Shown: positions 7,780 through 14,632, counted from the stretch's first letter. The stretch is 18,423 bases of DNA from DASWUD01 sp036401755 (GCA_036401755.1 DASWUD010000042.1:1-18423), one strand, 5' to 3'. The notes: generated by a model not told the origin, from the sequence alone. Translations and numbers: made by a program.

Positions 7780-9357
7780 TCAAGCGCCGACCGCCTTCTC
7801 TTCGCTCTTGGGACGGGCCAGCGAGTGGCCGTTCATCTCCACCGGCTGGGCCAAGCCCATCAGATACAACATGGTGGGGGCCACATCGGCGAGGGCGCCA
7901 ATGCTCTCCAGTTCGATGAGCTGGTGGCCCACATAGATGAAGGGCACCACATTGGAGGTGTGGGCGGTATGGGGCTGACCGGTATCTTCGCCACGCATCT
8001 GTTCGGCGTTGCCATGGTCGGCGGTGATGAGGATCTCCCCATCGGCCCGCTCGATCGCCTCGACCACGCGGCCGATGCAGCGGTCGAGCGCCTCGATCGC
8101 CTTGACCGTTGCCTCGTAGTTACCGGTGTGGCCTACCATATCGGGGTTGGCATAGTTGCAGATAATGACGTCGTACTTGCCGCTGGCGATGGCGGCGACC
8201 AGTTCATCGGTCACCTTGGCGGCGCTCATCTCCGGCTGCTGGTCGTAGGTGGCGACGTTGGGCGAGGGGATGAGAATGCGATCCTCGAACTCGAATGGCT
8301 CCTCGCGCCCACCGTTGAAGAAGAAGGTGACGTGGGCGTACTTCTCGGTCTCGGCGATACGCAGCTGGCGCATGCCGAACTTGGCGAGGTACTCGCCCAG
8401 GCCGTTGGTGAGCCGCTCCGGCGGGAAGGCCACCGGATTGTGGTAGTCGGCACTGTACTCGGTGAGGCTGACGAAGCTGCCCAGTCTCGGCTTGAACTGG
8501 CGCTCGAAGGCATCGAAGTCGGGCTCGATGAAGGGGCGGGTGATCTGGCGCGCCCGGTCGGAGCGGTAGTTCATGAAGACCACGATGTCGCCATCCTTGA
8601 CGCAGGCTGGTTCCAAGCCCGCGGGGGCGATAGCGGTCGCCTTGACGAACTCGTCGGTCTCACCGCGCTCGTAGGCCATCTGCAGACCGGTCATGGCGTC
8701 GGGGGCGCGGTAGTCGCTCTTGCAGCCGGTGATGAGGTCGTAGGCGGCCTGGATGCGCGGCCAGCGGTGGTCACGGTCCATGGCGAAATAGCGGCCGATG
8801 AGCGAGGCGAAGCGCCCGCCGCCAATCTCCTTGAACTTGGCCTCCATCAGCTGGATCGATTCGGCGGCGCTCTTGGGCGGAGTGTCGCGCCCGTCGAGGA
8901 AGGCGTGCACGTAGACGCGCTTGGCACCGCGCTTCACCGCCAGCTGGACCATGGCATGGATATGCTCTTCGTGGCTGTGGACGCCGCCCGGCGAGAGCAG
9001 GCCGAGGATATGAACCGCCTTGTCGCTGGCAATGGCCTGATCCACCGCCTCGGTGAGGGTGGCATTGGTGAAGAAGGAGCCGGTCTTGATGGCGCGGCTG
9101 ACGCGGGTGAACTCCTGGTAGACGACCCGTCCCGCCCCGAGATTGAGATGGCCCACCTCGGAGTTGCCCATCTGGCCAGAAGGGAGCCCCACCTCGGCGC
9201 CGGAAGTGCGGATGAAGGTATGCGGGTACTTACTCCAAAGGCGATTCCAGACCGGGGTGTTGGCACCGAGAATAGCGTTGTAATGGTGGCTCTCGGAGTA
9301 GCCCCAGCCATCGAGAACCATCAGCATGAGCGGCCGGTGACGTTCTTGGGATGCCAT
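7780..9357 (-). CDS. gpmI: 2,3-bisphosphoglycerate-independent phosphoglycerate mutase
   Basis: A 525-residue cofactor-independent phosphoglycerate mutase, which interconverts 3- and 2-phosphoglycerate in glycolysis and gluconeogenesis in the cytoplasm. Motifs seen: metal-binding D16 in VLDGWGY, the phosphoserine nucleophile S66 in GQMGNSEVGH, H127 in GGVHSHEEH, FLDGRDTPP (154-161), YRSDRARQ, NYANPDMVGHTG, TADHGNAE and PHTAHTSN. Length agrees with the family (about 510-515). The ATG at 9357 has only a weak ribosome-binding site. It is the first gene of a run with envC, ctpA, yibQ, yajL and a small gene, and is divergent from arsR. A candidate promoter lies at 9402-9430. Confidence 0.97.
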   Translation of the reverse strand: MASQERHRPLMLMVLDGWGYSESHHYNAILGANTPVWNRLWSKYPHTFIRTSGAEVGLPSGQMGNSEVGHLNLGAGRVVYQEFTRVSRAIKTGSFFTNATLTEAVDQAIASDKAVHILGLLSPGGVHSHEEHIHAMVQLAVKRGAKRVYVHAFLDGRDTPPKSAAESIQLMEAKFKEIGGGRFASLIGRYFAMDRDHRWPRIQAAYDLITGCKSDYRAPDAMTGLQMAYERGETDEFVKATAIAPAGLEPACVKDGDIVVFMNYRSDRARQITRPFIEPDFDAFERQFKPRLGSFVSLTEYSADYHNPVAFPPERLTNGLGEYLAKFGMRQLRIAETEKYAHVTFFFNGGREEPFEFEDRILIPSPNVATYDQQPEMSAAKVTDELVAAIASGKYDVIICNYANPDMVGHTGNYEATVKAIEALDRCIGRVVEAIERADGEILITADHGNAEQMRGEDTGQPHTAHTSNVVPFIYVGHQLIELESIGALADVAPTMLYLMGLAQPVEMNGHSLARPKSEEKAVGA

Positions 9358-9401
9358 AGCGATTCAATTCAACCTGTCAGTCGTGAAGTGGTATTGGAAA
9401 A

Positions 9402-9430
9402 ATTCTAAACGTAAACGACACCTGTGGCCA
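9402..9430 (-). promoter_or_regulatory. Candidate sigma-70 promoter for the gpmI operon
   Basis: Read on the - strand, TGGCCA (9430-9425, 4 of 6 to TTGACA) is followed after 17 bases by TAGAAT (9407-9402, 5 of 6 to TATAAT). This would start transcription near 9395, about 38 bases before the gpmI ATG. It is the best -35/-10 pair I see in this relatively AT-rich stretch. Confidence 0.4.
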
Positions 9431-9507
9431 TCGCTGCAAGATTGTGACACCCGGGTAGTCAGACTGGTCCATCGCCTTATTAGAATAAAACACTTCTCAA
9501 ATTCAGT

Positions 9508-9520
9508 GATATTGTATATC
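9508..9520. promoter_or_regulatory. Palindrome GATAT-TGT-ATATC upstream of arsR, candidate operator
   Basis: A perfect 5-bp inverted repeat with a three-base spacer lies 86 bases before the arsR ATG, in the divergent gpmI/arsR region. ArsR repressors commonly bind AT-rich dyads overlapping their own promoter, and TATATC could itself serve as a -10. The assignment to this ArsR is inferred from position only. Confidence 0.4.
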
Positions 9521-9605
9521 GTTTTAATCGGCCATGCAGCAGCGCAAGCTGCGCGCTTCACTGGATTGCAGCAGCCATCACAGCCTTACTTCAGGATATT
9601 TTCGA

Positions 9606-9926
9606 ATGAACGACACCGAAGATTCAGGCCTTATCACCCGCGACGACGATATCGATCGCGCCTCGCGCTCGCTCAAAGCCATGTCTCACCCCTTGCGCCT
9701 CAAGATCCTCTGCACACTGGGGGAGGATGAGCTGAGTGTGCAGGACATCGTTGAGCGCGTCGGCACCTCCCAGAGCAACATCTCCCAGCATCTGGCCATT
9801 CTGCGTGACAAGGGCATCCTCTTTTCGCGCAAGGATGCCAACCGCGTCTATTACAAGGTTTCTGACTATCGCACCCTGCAGCTCATTGGCATGATGCGGA
9901 ACGTTTTCTGCTCGGCGCCGTCATAG
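9606..9926 (+). CDS. ArsR-family repressor of the persulfide-sensing BigR/SqrR/YgaV type
   Basis: A 106-residue winged-helix ArsR regulator. The helix-turn-helix is clear (LSVQDIVERVGTSQSNISQHLAILRDKG, about 43-70), followed by a beta wing (SRKDANRVYYKV). It has no metal-binding ELCVCDL motif. It has exactly two cysteines, C36 in RLKILCTLGE and C102 near the C terminus in NVFCS. Their 66-residue separation and context match the redox pair of BigR (C42/C108) and SqrR (C41/C107), which form a disulfide or polysulfide bridge with reactive sulfur and release DNA. The start chosen is ATG 9606, with AGGA nine bases upstream. An in-frame ATG at 9534 would add 24 unconserved-looking residues. It is the first gene of the + strand run and is followed by a DUF2892 gene. 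The family call is strong; the exact sensor role is inferred from the cysteines. Confidence 0.88.
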   Translation: MNDTEDSGLITRDDDIDRASRSLKAMSHPLRLKILCTLGEDELSVQDIVERVGTSQSNISQHLAILRDKGILFSRKDANRVYYKVSDYRTLQLIGMMRNVFCSAPS

Positions 9927-10000
9927 GCCCGGCAGAATCCCTCAGCCCGCTGCAGACGGGCAAAACCACAGACCCATCATTTATCGAAGGAGATAACTAA

Positions 10001-10219
10001 ATGACTATCGAACGCGTCGTCCGCATCATCGCCGGCATCTTCATCCTGCTCAGCCTGAGCCTGGGTATGGAAACAAGCCCCCTGTTCCACAACAGCAACT
10101 GGCTCTGGTTTACCGCCTTTGTGGGCTTCAACCTGTTCCAGAGCGGGATCACCCGTTTCTGCCCGATGGACGTCTTCCTGAAGAAGGCCGGCCTGCAGAG
10201 CGGCGGTGTCTGCGGCTAA
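10001..10219 (+). CDS. DUF2892 small membrane protein (YgaP-like transmembrane domain)
   Basis: A 72-residue inner-membrane protein of the DUF2892 family. Two hydrophobic helices (about 6-23 and 33-50) are separated by a short loop, with the family-typical VERIVR-like start (here IERVVRIIAG), WLWFTAFVGFNLFQSG and RFCPM. C54 in FCPM and C71 at the C terminus are the only cysteines. In E. coli YgaP this domain is fused to a rhodanese domain that handles persulfide sulfur; here it stands alone, with a rhodanese gene 130 bases downstream. It has a very strong ribosome-binding site (AAGGAG eight bases before ATG), so high expression is likely. Its biochemical function is not established. Confidence 0.9.
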   Translation: MTIERVVRIIAGIFILLSLSLGMETSPLFHNSNWLWFTAFVGFNLFQSGITRFCPMDVFLKKAGLQSGGVCG

Positions 10220-10227
10220 CCTGACTG

Positions 10228-10247
10228 GGGATGGCCCTGGCCATCCC
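10228..10247 (+). terminator. Strong hairpin (9-bp perfect stem) just after the DUF2892 gene
   Basis: GGGATGGCC-CT-GGCCATCCC is a perfect inverted repeat starting nine bases after the DUF2892 stop. It is followed by TTGCTAA with no real U-tract. It is therefore more likely a 3'-end stabiliser or partial terminator than a canonical intrinsic terminator. Confidence 0.5.
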
Positions 10248-10253
10248 TTGCTA

Positions 10254-10282
10254 ACCACCACCCGGCGTGCCCGGGTGGTGGT
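10254..10282 (+). terminator. Second strong hairpin (12-bp perfect stem) before the rhodanese gene
   Basis: ACCACCACCCGG (10254-10265), a five-base loop CGTGC, and CCGGGTGGTGGT (10271-10282) form a 12-bp GC-rich stem six bases after the first hairpin. The bases that follow (CGTTCGGGG) do not form a U-tract. Two such hairpins in series should separate expression of arsR-DUF2892 from yibN-grxC-trxC-secB-gpsA by termination, pausing or mRNA processing. Confidence 0.5.
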
Positions 10283-10348
10283 CGTTCGGGGCAATTACAT
10301 TTAGACTCGGCCCCGGCTCAACGAACATCACTTCCGGCTCAAATCGAC

Positions 10349-10798
10349 ATGCAACAGTTTTTCGAGTTCGCGCTCCGCCACTGGGATCTCTTCGCCGCCC
10401 TGCTCCTCATCCTTGCCATGATGTTCGGCGGTGGCGTACTGCGGCGCATGCGCGGTTTTCAGGAAGCCGACGCCCAGAGCGCGGTGCTGTTAATCAACCA
10501 TGACAATGCGCTGCTGCTCGACGTGCGCGAAGAGAAAGAGTTCCGCGACGGCCATCTCCTCAATGCGCGCCACATCCCCCTCGGCAGCCTGCAAAAACGG
10601 TTGAGCGAGCTGGAGTCGTTCAAGGAGAAGCCGATCCTGGTCTATTGCCGCAGCGGCCAACGCTCCGCCAGTGCCTGTGGGGCACTGCGCAAGCAAGGTT
10701 ATCAGCATGTCACCAACCTCAAGGGCGGCATCATGGCGTGGCAAAATGCCGGCCTGCCGCTGAGCAGGGGCAACGACGGAAAAAAGAGAAAAAAATAG
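10349..10798 (+). CDS. yibN: Membrane-anchored rhodanese-like sulfurtransferase, YibN-like
   Basis: A 149-residue protein with an N-terminal membrane helix (about 13-31) and one cytoplasmic rhodanese domain (about 43-137). The active-site loop CRSGQR follows C100 in VYCRSGQRSAS, so it has the cysteine expected to carry persulfide sulfur; E. coli YibN, as I recall, lacks it. LLLDVREEKEFRDGHL is the other rhodanese signature. The tail is lysine-rich (GKKRKK), encoded by A6 and A7 runs. Gene order before grxC and secB matches E. coli yibN-grxC-secB. The ATG at 10349 has no clear ribosome-binding site. It probably accepts or delivers sulfane sulfur at the membrane; the substrate is not shown by the sequence. 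Confidence 0.92.
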   Translation: MQQFFEFALRHWDLFAALLLILAMMFGGGVLRRMRGFQEADAQSAVLLINHDNALLLDVREEKEFRDGHLLNARHIPLGSLQKRLSELESFKEKPILVYCRSGQRSASACGALRKQGYQHVTNLKGGIMAWQNAGLPLSRGNDGKKRKK

Positions 10799-10819
10799 CG
10801 CTACCAAAAGGAGTCATCG

Positions 10820-11083
10820 ATGGCCATCAAGGTGGAGATCTATTCAACCCAGACCTGTCCCTACTGCGTGCGGGCACGTAGCCTGCTGGCCAAAAAGGGG
10901 GTCGAGTACATCGAATACCGTGTCGACCTGCAGCCCGATCTGCGCGGCGAGATGACCCAACGCAGCGGTGGCGGCACTTCGGTTCCGCAGATTTTCATCG
11001 ATGGCCGGCATATCGGCGGCTGCGACGACATGTTCGAACTCGACTTTGAGGGCGAGTTGGACAAGCTGCTCGGTCTGGCCTGA
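10820..11083 (+). CDS. grxC: Glutaredoxin 3
   Basis: An 87-residue glutaredoxin, which uses glutathione to reduce disulfides and mixed disulfides in the cytoplasm. The dithiol active site CPYC is at residues 13-16, followed by the glutathione-binding TSVPQIFI segment with its cis-proline and by GGCDD. Length fits the GrxC family. It starts 21 bases after the rhodanese gene with a strong AAAGGAG ribosome-binding site, and ends three bases before trxC. The position between yibN and secB is the conserved gammaproteobacterial one. Confidence 0.96.
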   Translation: MAIKVEIYSTQTCPYCVRARSLLAKKGVEYIEYRVDLQPDLRGEMTQRSGGGTSVPQIFIDGRHIGGCDDMFELDFEGELDKLLGLA

Positions 11084-11086
11084 GCC

Positions 11087-11527
11087 ATGCCTGACGCACT
11101 GCACATCGTCTGTCCCCACTGTCACAGCATTAACCGCGTGCCCAGTGCGCGTCTCGCCGGCAGCGGCAAATGCGGACGTTGCAAGCAGCCGCTGTTCACC
11201 GGCCAGCCGGTCTCTCTCGACCAAGCCAATTTCGACCAACACATCCAGCGCAGTGACATTCCGCTGCTGGTCGATTTCTGGGCACCGTGGTGTGGCCCAT
11301 GCAAAATGATGGCGCCGATCTTCGCCCAGGCGGCGGCCCGCCTTGAGCCGCAGCTGCGCCTGGCTAAAGTGGATACCGAAGCCGAACAGGCGCTGGCCGC
11401 CCGCTATGCGATTCGCAGCATTCCCACCCTGGCGCTATTCAAGGGGGGGCACATCGTCGATCGCGTCGCCGGCGCCATGGATCTACCTTCACTCATCAAC
11501 TGGGTCAGCCAGCGCCTCGGCCGCTGA
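11087..11527 (+). CDS. trxC: Thioredoxin 2 with N-terminal zinc finger
   Basis: A 146-residue thioredoxin 2. The N-terminal zinc-binding module has two CxxC pairs, C9/C12 (CPHC) and C29/C32 (CGRC). The thioredoxin domain (about 45-146) carries WCGPC, with catalytic C69 and C72, and the cis-proline in RSIPTLALF. It reduces cytoplasmic disulfides, and the zinc finger is known to alter its redox properties in E. coli. Only three bases separate it from grxC (TGA GCC ATG), so the two are almost certainly co-translated. E. coli trxC is a separate, OxyR-controlled gene; its place inside the grxC-secB interval here is unusual compared with the E. coli order. Confidence 0.96.
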   Translation: MPDALHIVCPHCHSINRVPSARLAGSGKCGRCKQPLFTGQPVSLDQANFDQHIQRSDIPLLVDFWAPWCGPCKMMAPIFAQAAARLEPQLRLAKVDTEAEQALAARYAIRSIPTLALFKGGHIVDRVAGAMDLPSLINWVSQRLGR

Positions 11528-11552
11528 ACCCCATAATTCAGGAAACTTCACC

Positions 11553-12026
11553 ATGTCCGAAACGGAAACTTCCCAACCGCAGTTTGCCATTCAGCGCCTC
11601 TATCTCAAGGACCTCTCCTTCGAGACGCCCAACACCCCGCACATCTTCAACACTCAGGGCGAAAGTGCCGTCAACGTGGAGCTCGACAGCAGCGCCACCC
11701 GCCTCGCCGAATCGGTCTACGAGGTGGTGCTCTCCCTCACCGTGACCAGCAAGCTCGCCGACAAGGTCGCCTATCTGGTAGAGGTGAAGCAGGCCGGCAT
11801 CTTCACCATGAGCGGCTTCAAAGAGCAGGATCTCAATGGCATGCTGCACAGCTTCTGCCCCAATATCCTCTTCCCCTATGTGCGGGAGTCGATCTCCAGC
11901 GTGGTGAACAAGGGAAGCTTTCCGCAGCTGCTGTTGGCGCCCATCAACTTCGATGCGATCTATGCCCAGCATTTAGAGAAGCAAAAACAGCTGCTGGCCA
12001 GCAGCGACACCGCCGCGGTTCACTAA
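11553..12026 (+). CDS. secB: Protein-export chaperone SecB
   Basis: A 157-residue SecB, the tetrameric cytoplasmic chaperone that keeps precursors unfolded and hands them to SecA. Family motifs are YLKDLSFETPNTPHIF (17-32), YEVVL (56-60), the segment FCPNILFPYVRESIS (101-115) and KGSFPQLLLAPINFDAIY (120-137). The frame is open further upstream into trxC, but ATG 11553 is supported by AGGA nine bases upstream and by alignment with the roughly 155-residue E. coli protein. It lies 25 bases after trxC and 10 before gpsA. Confidence 0.97.
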   Translation: MSETETSQPQFAIQRLYLKDLSFETPNTPHIFNTQGESAVNVELDSSATRLAESVYEVVLSLTVTSKLADKVAYLVEVKQAGIFTMSGFKEQDLNGMLHSFCPNILFPYVRESISSVVNKGSFPQLLLAPINFDAIYAQHLEKQKQLLASSDTAAVH

Positions 12027-12036
12027 ACCCCAGACC

Positions 12037-13041
12037 ATGGGCGAATGCATCGTTACGGTACTGGGCGCCGGCTCCTGGGGCAGCGCCCTGGCGATCCAGC
12101 TGGCGCGCAACGGTGTGCGAGCCCAGCTATGGGGTCGTAACGCCGAGCAGATGGCACACATGGAGCGTGAGCGCCGCAATGCGCGCTATCTGCCCGATGC
12201 ACCCTTCCCCGCCCTGCTCACCGCCACAGCCGATCTGACCCAAGCCGTCGCCAGCGGCAGTGCCATTCTCGTCGCGGTGCCCAGCCAGTCGTTCCGCGCC
12301 ACTCTGCAGCAGCTCAAACCGTTATTGAAGGATGGCGCACCGCTGGCGTGGGCCACCAAAGGGCTCGAGCCGGGCACGGCGAAACTGCTCCACCAGGTGG
12401 TGGCGGAAGAGTTGGGCAGCAGTTATCCCACTGCGGTGGTCTCTGGTCCCACCTTCGCCGCCGAGGTGGCGCGGGGCCTGCCCACGGCCGTTACCGTCGC
12501 CTCAGCCTCGCCAGAGGTTGCCCGCTTTTTCGCCGGTTGCCTCCATGGCGCCGCGTTTCGTGCCTACACCTGCGGCGATGTGGTCGGCGTCGAATTGGGG
12601 GGGGCCGTCAAGAATGTCCTGGCCATCGCCGCGGGCATTGCTGATGGCCTCGGATTCGGCGCCAATACCCGCGCCGCCCTTATTACCCGTGGCCTGGCCG
12701 AAATGATGCGCCTGGGCAGCGCTTTCGGCGCCCAGCAGGAGACCTTCATGGGGCTGGCCGGGTTGGGCGACCTGGTGCTCACCTGCACCGATGACCAGTC
12801 ACGCAATCGCCGCGTCGGCCTGGCCCTCGGTCGCGGCGCAACACTCGAACAGACCGTCGCCACCATCGGTCAGGCGGTGGAGGGGGTGAAGAGCGCCCCG
12901 GAGATCGTGCGCGTCGCCCGCGATCACTCCATCGAAATGCCGATCACCGAACAGGTTTACCGGGTTCTCTATGAGCAATGCAGCGTCAAGGAGGCGGTTG
13001 CTGCGCTGCTCGGCCGAGAACCCAAGGCCGAGTATCTCTAG
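12037..13041 (+). CDS. gpsA: Glycerol-3-phosphate dehydrogenase [NAD(P)+]
   Basis: A 334-residue GpsA, the cytoplasmic enzyme reducing dihydroxyacetone phosphate to sn-glycerol 3-phosphate for phospholipid synthesis. The dinucleotide-binding loop GAGSWG is at 10-15. K108 (WATKGLE), SGPTFAAEVA (136-145) and the catalytic K192 in GGAVKNVLAIAAG are all present. GLAGLGDLVLTC and the C-terminal EGVKSA and MPITEQVY motifs follow. The ATG at 12037 is 10 bases after secB, with a weak ribosome-binding site, consistent with coupling. The order secB-gpsA is as in E. coli, but no cysE follows. Confidence 0.97.
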   Translation: MGECIVTVLGAGSWGSALAIQLARNGVRAQLWGRNAEQMAHMERERRNARYLPDAPFPALLTATADLTQAVASGSAILVAVPSQSFRATLQQLKPLLKDGAPLAWATKGLEPGTAKLLHQVVAEELGSSYPTAVVSGPTFAAEVARGLPTAVTVASASPEVARFFAGCLHGAAFRAYTCGDVVGVELGGAVKNVLAIAAGIADGLGFGANTRAALITRGLAEMMRLGSAFGAQQETFMGLAGLGDLVLTCTDDQSRNRRVGLALGRGATLEQTVATIGQAVEGVKSAPEIVRVARDHSIEMPITEQVYRVLYEQCSVKEAVAALLGREPKAEYL

Positions 13042-13084
13042 AGCACTGAAGTGGGCACCAGGATGGCCACTCGGCTCAAACCCA

Positions 13085-13549
13085 TCACACCCCTCCAGCA
13101 AACCCTTGTTGCCGCCACGCCTCGTAGAGCACCAGCGCCACGGCGTTGGAGAGGTTGATGCTGCGCGCCTGCGCCACCATCGGCACGCGCAAGCGCCGCC
13201 CCGCGGGCAACGACTGCAGTATTTCGGCAGGCAGGCCGCGGCTCTCCGGCCCGAACAGCAAGGCGTCACCCGGCGCGAACGCCATATCCGCGTAAGGCAT
13301 ACTGCCCTTGGTGGTAAGGGCAAACAGGCGCGGCGGTGCTACCTTGTCGAGCAACTGCTGTAGCGAGTCGTGCACTTGTACCGTGGCGTATTCGTGGTAG
13401 TCGAGGCCGGCGCGGCGCAGCCGCTTGTCGTCCAGTTCGAAGCCGAGCGGGCGGATGAGGTGAAGCCGTGCGCCGGTGTTGGCGCACAGTCGAATCACGT
13501 TGCCGGTGTTGGGCGGAATCTCCGGCTGATAAAGGATGATGTCAAACAT
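13085..13549 (-). CDS. trmL: tRNA (cytidine/uridine-2'-O-)-methyltransferase TrmL (SPOUT family)
   Basis: A 154-residue SPOUT methyltransferase of the TrmL (YibK) group, which methylates the 2'-OH of the wobble base 34 of tRNA-Leu isoacceptors using S-adenosylmethionine. The knot-forming motifs are visible: IPPNTGNVIRLCANTG (11-26), LLFGPESRGLP and LRVPM followed by SINLSNAVALVLYEAWRQ. Length agrees with E. coli TrmL (157). The gene is convergent with gpsA (43 bases between stops) and divergent from the dihydroorotate dehydrogenase-like gene. The ATG at 13549 has no evident ribosome-binding site. In E. coli it lies in the same neighbourhood after gpsA-cysE. Confidence 0.94.
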   Translation of the reverse strand: MFDIILYQPEIPPNTGNVIRLCANTGARLHLIRPLGFELDDKRLRRAGLDYHEYATVQVHDSLQQLLDKVAPPRLFALTTKGSMPYADMAFAPGDALLFGPESRGLPAEILQSLPAGRRLRVPMVAQARSINLSNAVALVLYEAWRQQGFAGGV

Positions 13550-13617
13550 AGGCGGTGGAAGTCGCTGGGCACGGGATCATGTAAAATGGGCCATCTAACC
13601 TTGTTGTGAGCAGGCGC

Positions 13618-14583
13618 ATGAATCAGGAAGCAAAAGAGATGCTGGCGACCGAGTTTTGCGGCATGAAGTTCAACACCCCGCTGGTGTTGCTCTCCGGCTG
13701 CGTCGGTTTCGGTGAGGAGTATACCCGGGTCAAGGGTTTCACCAACCGCGATGTGGGCGCAGTCTGCCTGAAGGGTACCACCCTGACGCCACGCCTCGGC
13801 AACATGCCACACCGCGTCTATGAGACGCCGATGGGGATGCTCAACGCCATCGGCCTGCAGAATCCCGGCGCGCGCCACGTGGTGGACTCCATCCTGCCCA
13901 GCCTCGATTTCGACGAGACCCGCTTCATCGCCAACCTCTCTGGCTCCACCCTGGAAGAGTATGTGGAGGTGGCGCGCATCTTCAACGACTCGCCCATCGA
14001 TGCGATGGAGATCAACATCTCCTGCCCGAATGTGAAGGAGGGGGGCGTCGCCTTCGGCAACGACCCGGAGATGTCGGCGCGGGTAGTGGCCGCGGTGCGC
14101 CAGGTGACCAGCAAGCCACTCATCACCAAGCTCTCGCCCAACCAGACCAACATCCAGGAAAATGCCCGCCGCTGCATCGAGGCGGGTACCGACGGCTTTG
14201 CGGTGATCAACACCCTGATGGGGATGGCCATCGACATCGAAAGCCGCACGCCGATCCTCGGCAACAACCAGGGGGGGTTGTCGGGCCCCGCCATCAAGCC
14301 CGTCGCCCTGCTCAAGGTGCATCAGGTCTATCAGGTGTGCCGCGACCATGGCATCCCGATCATCGGTCAGGGCGGCATCACCACTGCCGAGGATGCACTG
14401 GAGTTCATCATCGCCGGCGCCAGTGCGGTCGGCATCGGCACCGCGCTCTTCTACGACCCGCTGGTGTGCCACAAGATCAACAGCGGCATCGTTGACTACC
14501 TGAAACGCCACGAACTGACGGAAGTCTCACAGCTGGTCGGCACGCTCTCCCTCAACCAGAACAAACCGGCCTGCGGTTGTTAG
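13618..14583 (+). CDS. pyrD: Dihydroorotate dehydrogenase, class 1B catalytic-subunit type (PyrD/PyrDB-like)
   Basis: A 321-residue FMN enzyme of the class 1 dihydroorotate dehydrogenase family, TIM-barrel fold and soluble. Visible motifs: CLKGTT (50-55), NAIGLQNPG (76-84), INISCPNVKEGG (132-143) with C136 as the class 1 catalytic base, KLSPN (171-175), GGLSGPAIKP (219-228) and IIGQGGITTAEDA with VGIGTALFY for FMN phosphate binding. Class 2 enzymes have Ser at the base position, so this is not the usual membrane PyrD of gammaproteobacteria. Class 1B enzymes normally pair with PyrK, but no pyrK is in the window. ATG 13618 is preferred; an in-frame GTG at 13606 adds four residues. A TAAAAT at 13582-13587 could be a -10. 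A related role with another acceptor cannot be excluded. Confidence 0.88.
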   Translation: MNQEAKEMLATEFCGMKFNTPLVLLSGCVGFGEEYTRVKGFTNRDVGAVCLKGTTLTPRLGNMPHRVYETPMGMLNAIGLQNPGARHVVDSILPSLDFDETRFIANLSGSTLEEYVEVARIFNDSPIDAMEINISCPNVKEGGVAFGNDPEMSARVVAAVRQVTSKPLITKLSPNQTNIQENARRCIEAGTDGFAVINTLMGMAIDIESRTPILGNNQGGLSGPAIKPVALLKVHQVYQVCRDHGIPIIGQGGITTAEDALEFIIAGASAVGIGTALFYDPLVCHKINSGIVDYLKRHELTEVSQLVGTLSLNQNKPACGC

Positions 14584-14632
14584 AAACCGTCAGGTTGCTC
14601 TTATTGATCCGGGCCAACGCGAGCGCTTGACC

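Noticed and set aside
7825..9408. A 527-residue open frame on the + strand opposite gpmI
   Set aside because: gpmI is certain from its motifs. The antisense frame has low-complexity Gly/His/Val/Leu content and no recognisable family.
9534..9605. Upstream in-frame ATG that would add 24 residues to ArsR
   Set aside because: It has a poor ribosome-binding site and the added residues are Ser/His/Gln-rich with no family pattern, whereas ATG 9606 has AGGA at suitable distance.
10779..10798. A6 and A7 runs at the end of the rhodanese gene as a programmed slippage site
   Set aside because: They simply encode a lysine-rich tail right before the stop. No downstream stimulatory structure or useful alternative frame is evident.
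13495..14511. A 338-residue open frame on the - strand opposite the dihydroorotate dehydrogenase gene
   Set aside because: It is a mirror of a real gene with clear motifs; the product is His/Asp/Gly-rich and shows no domain.
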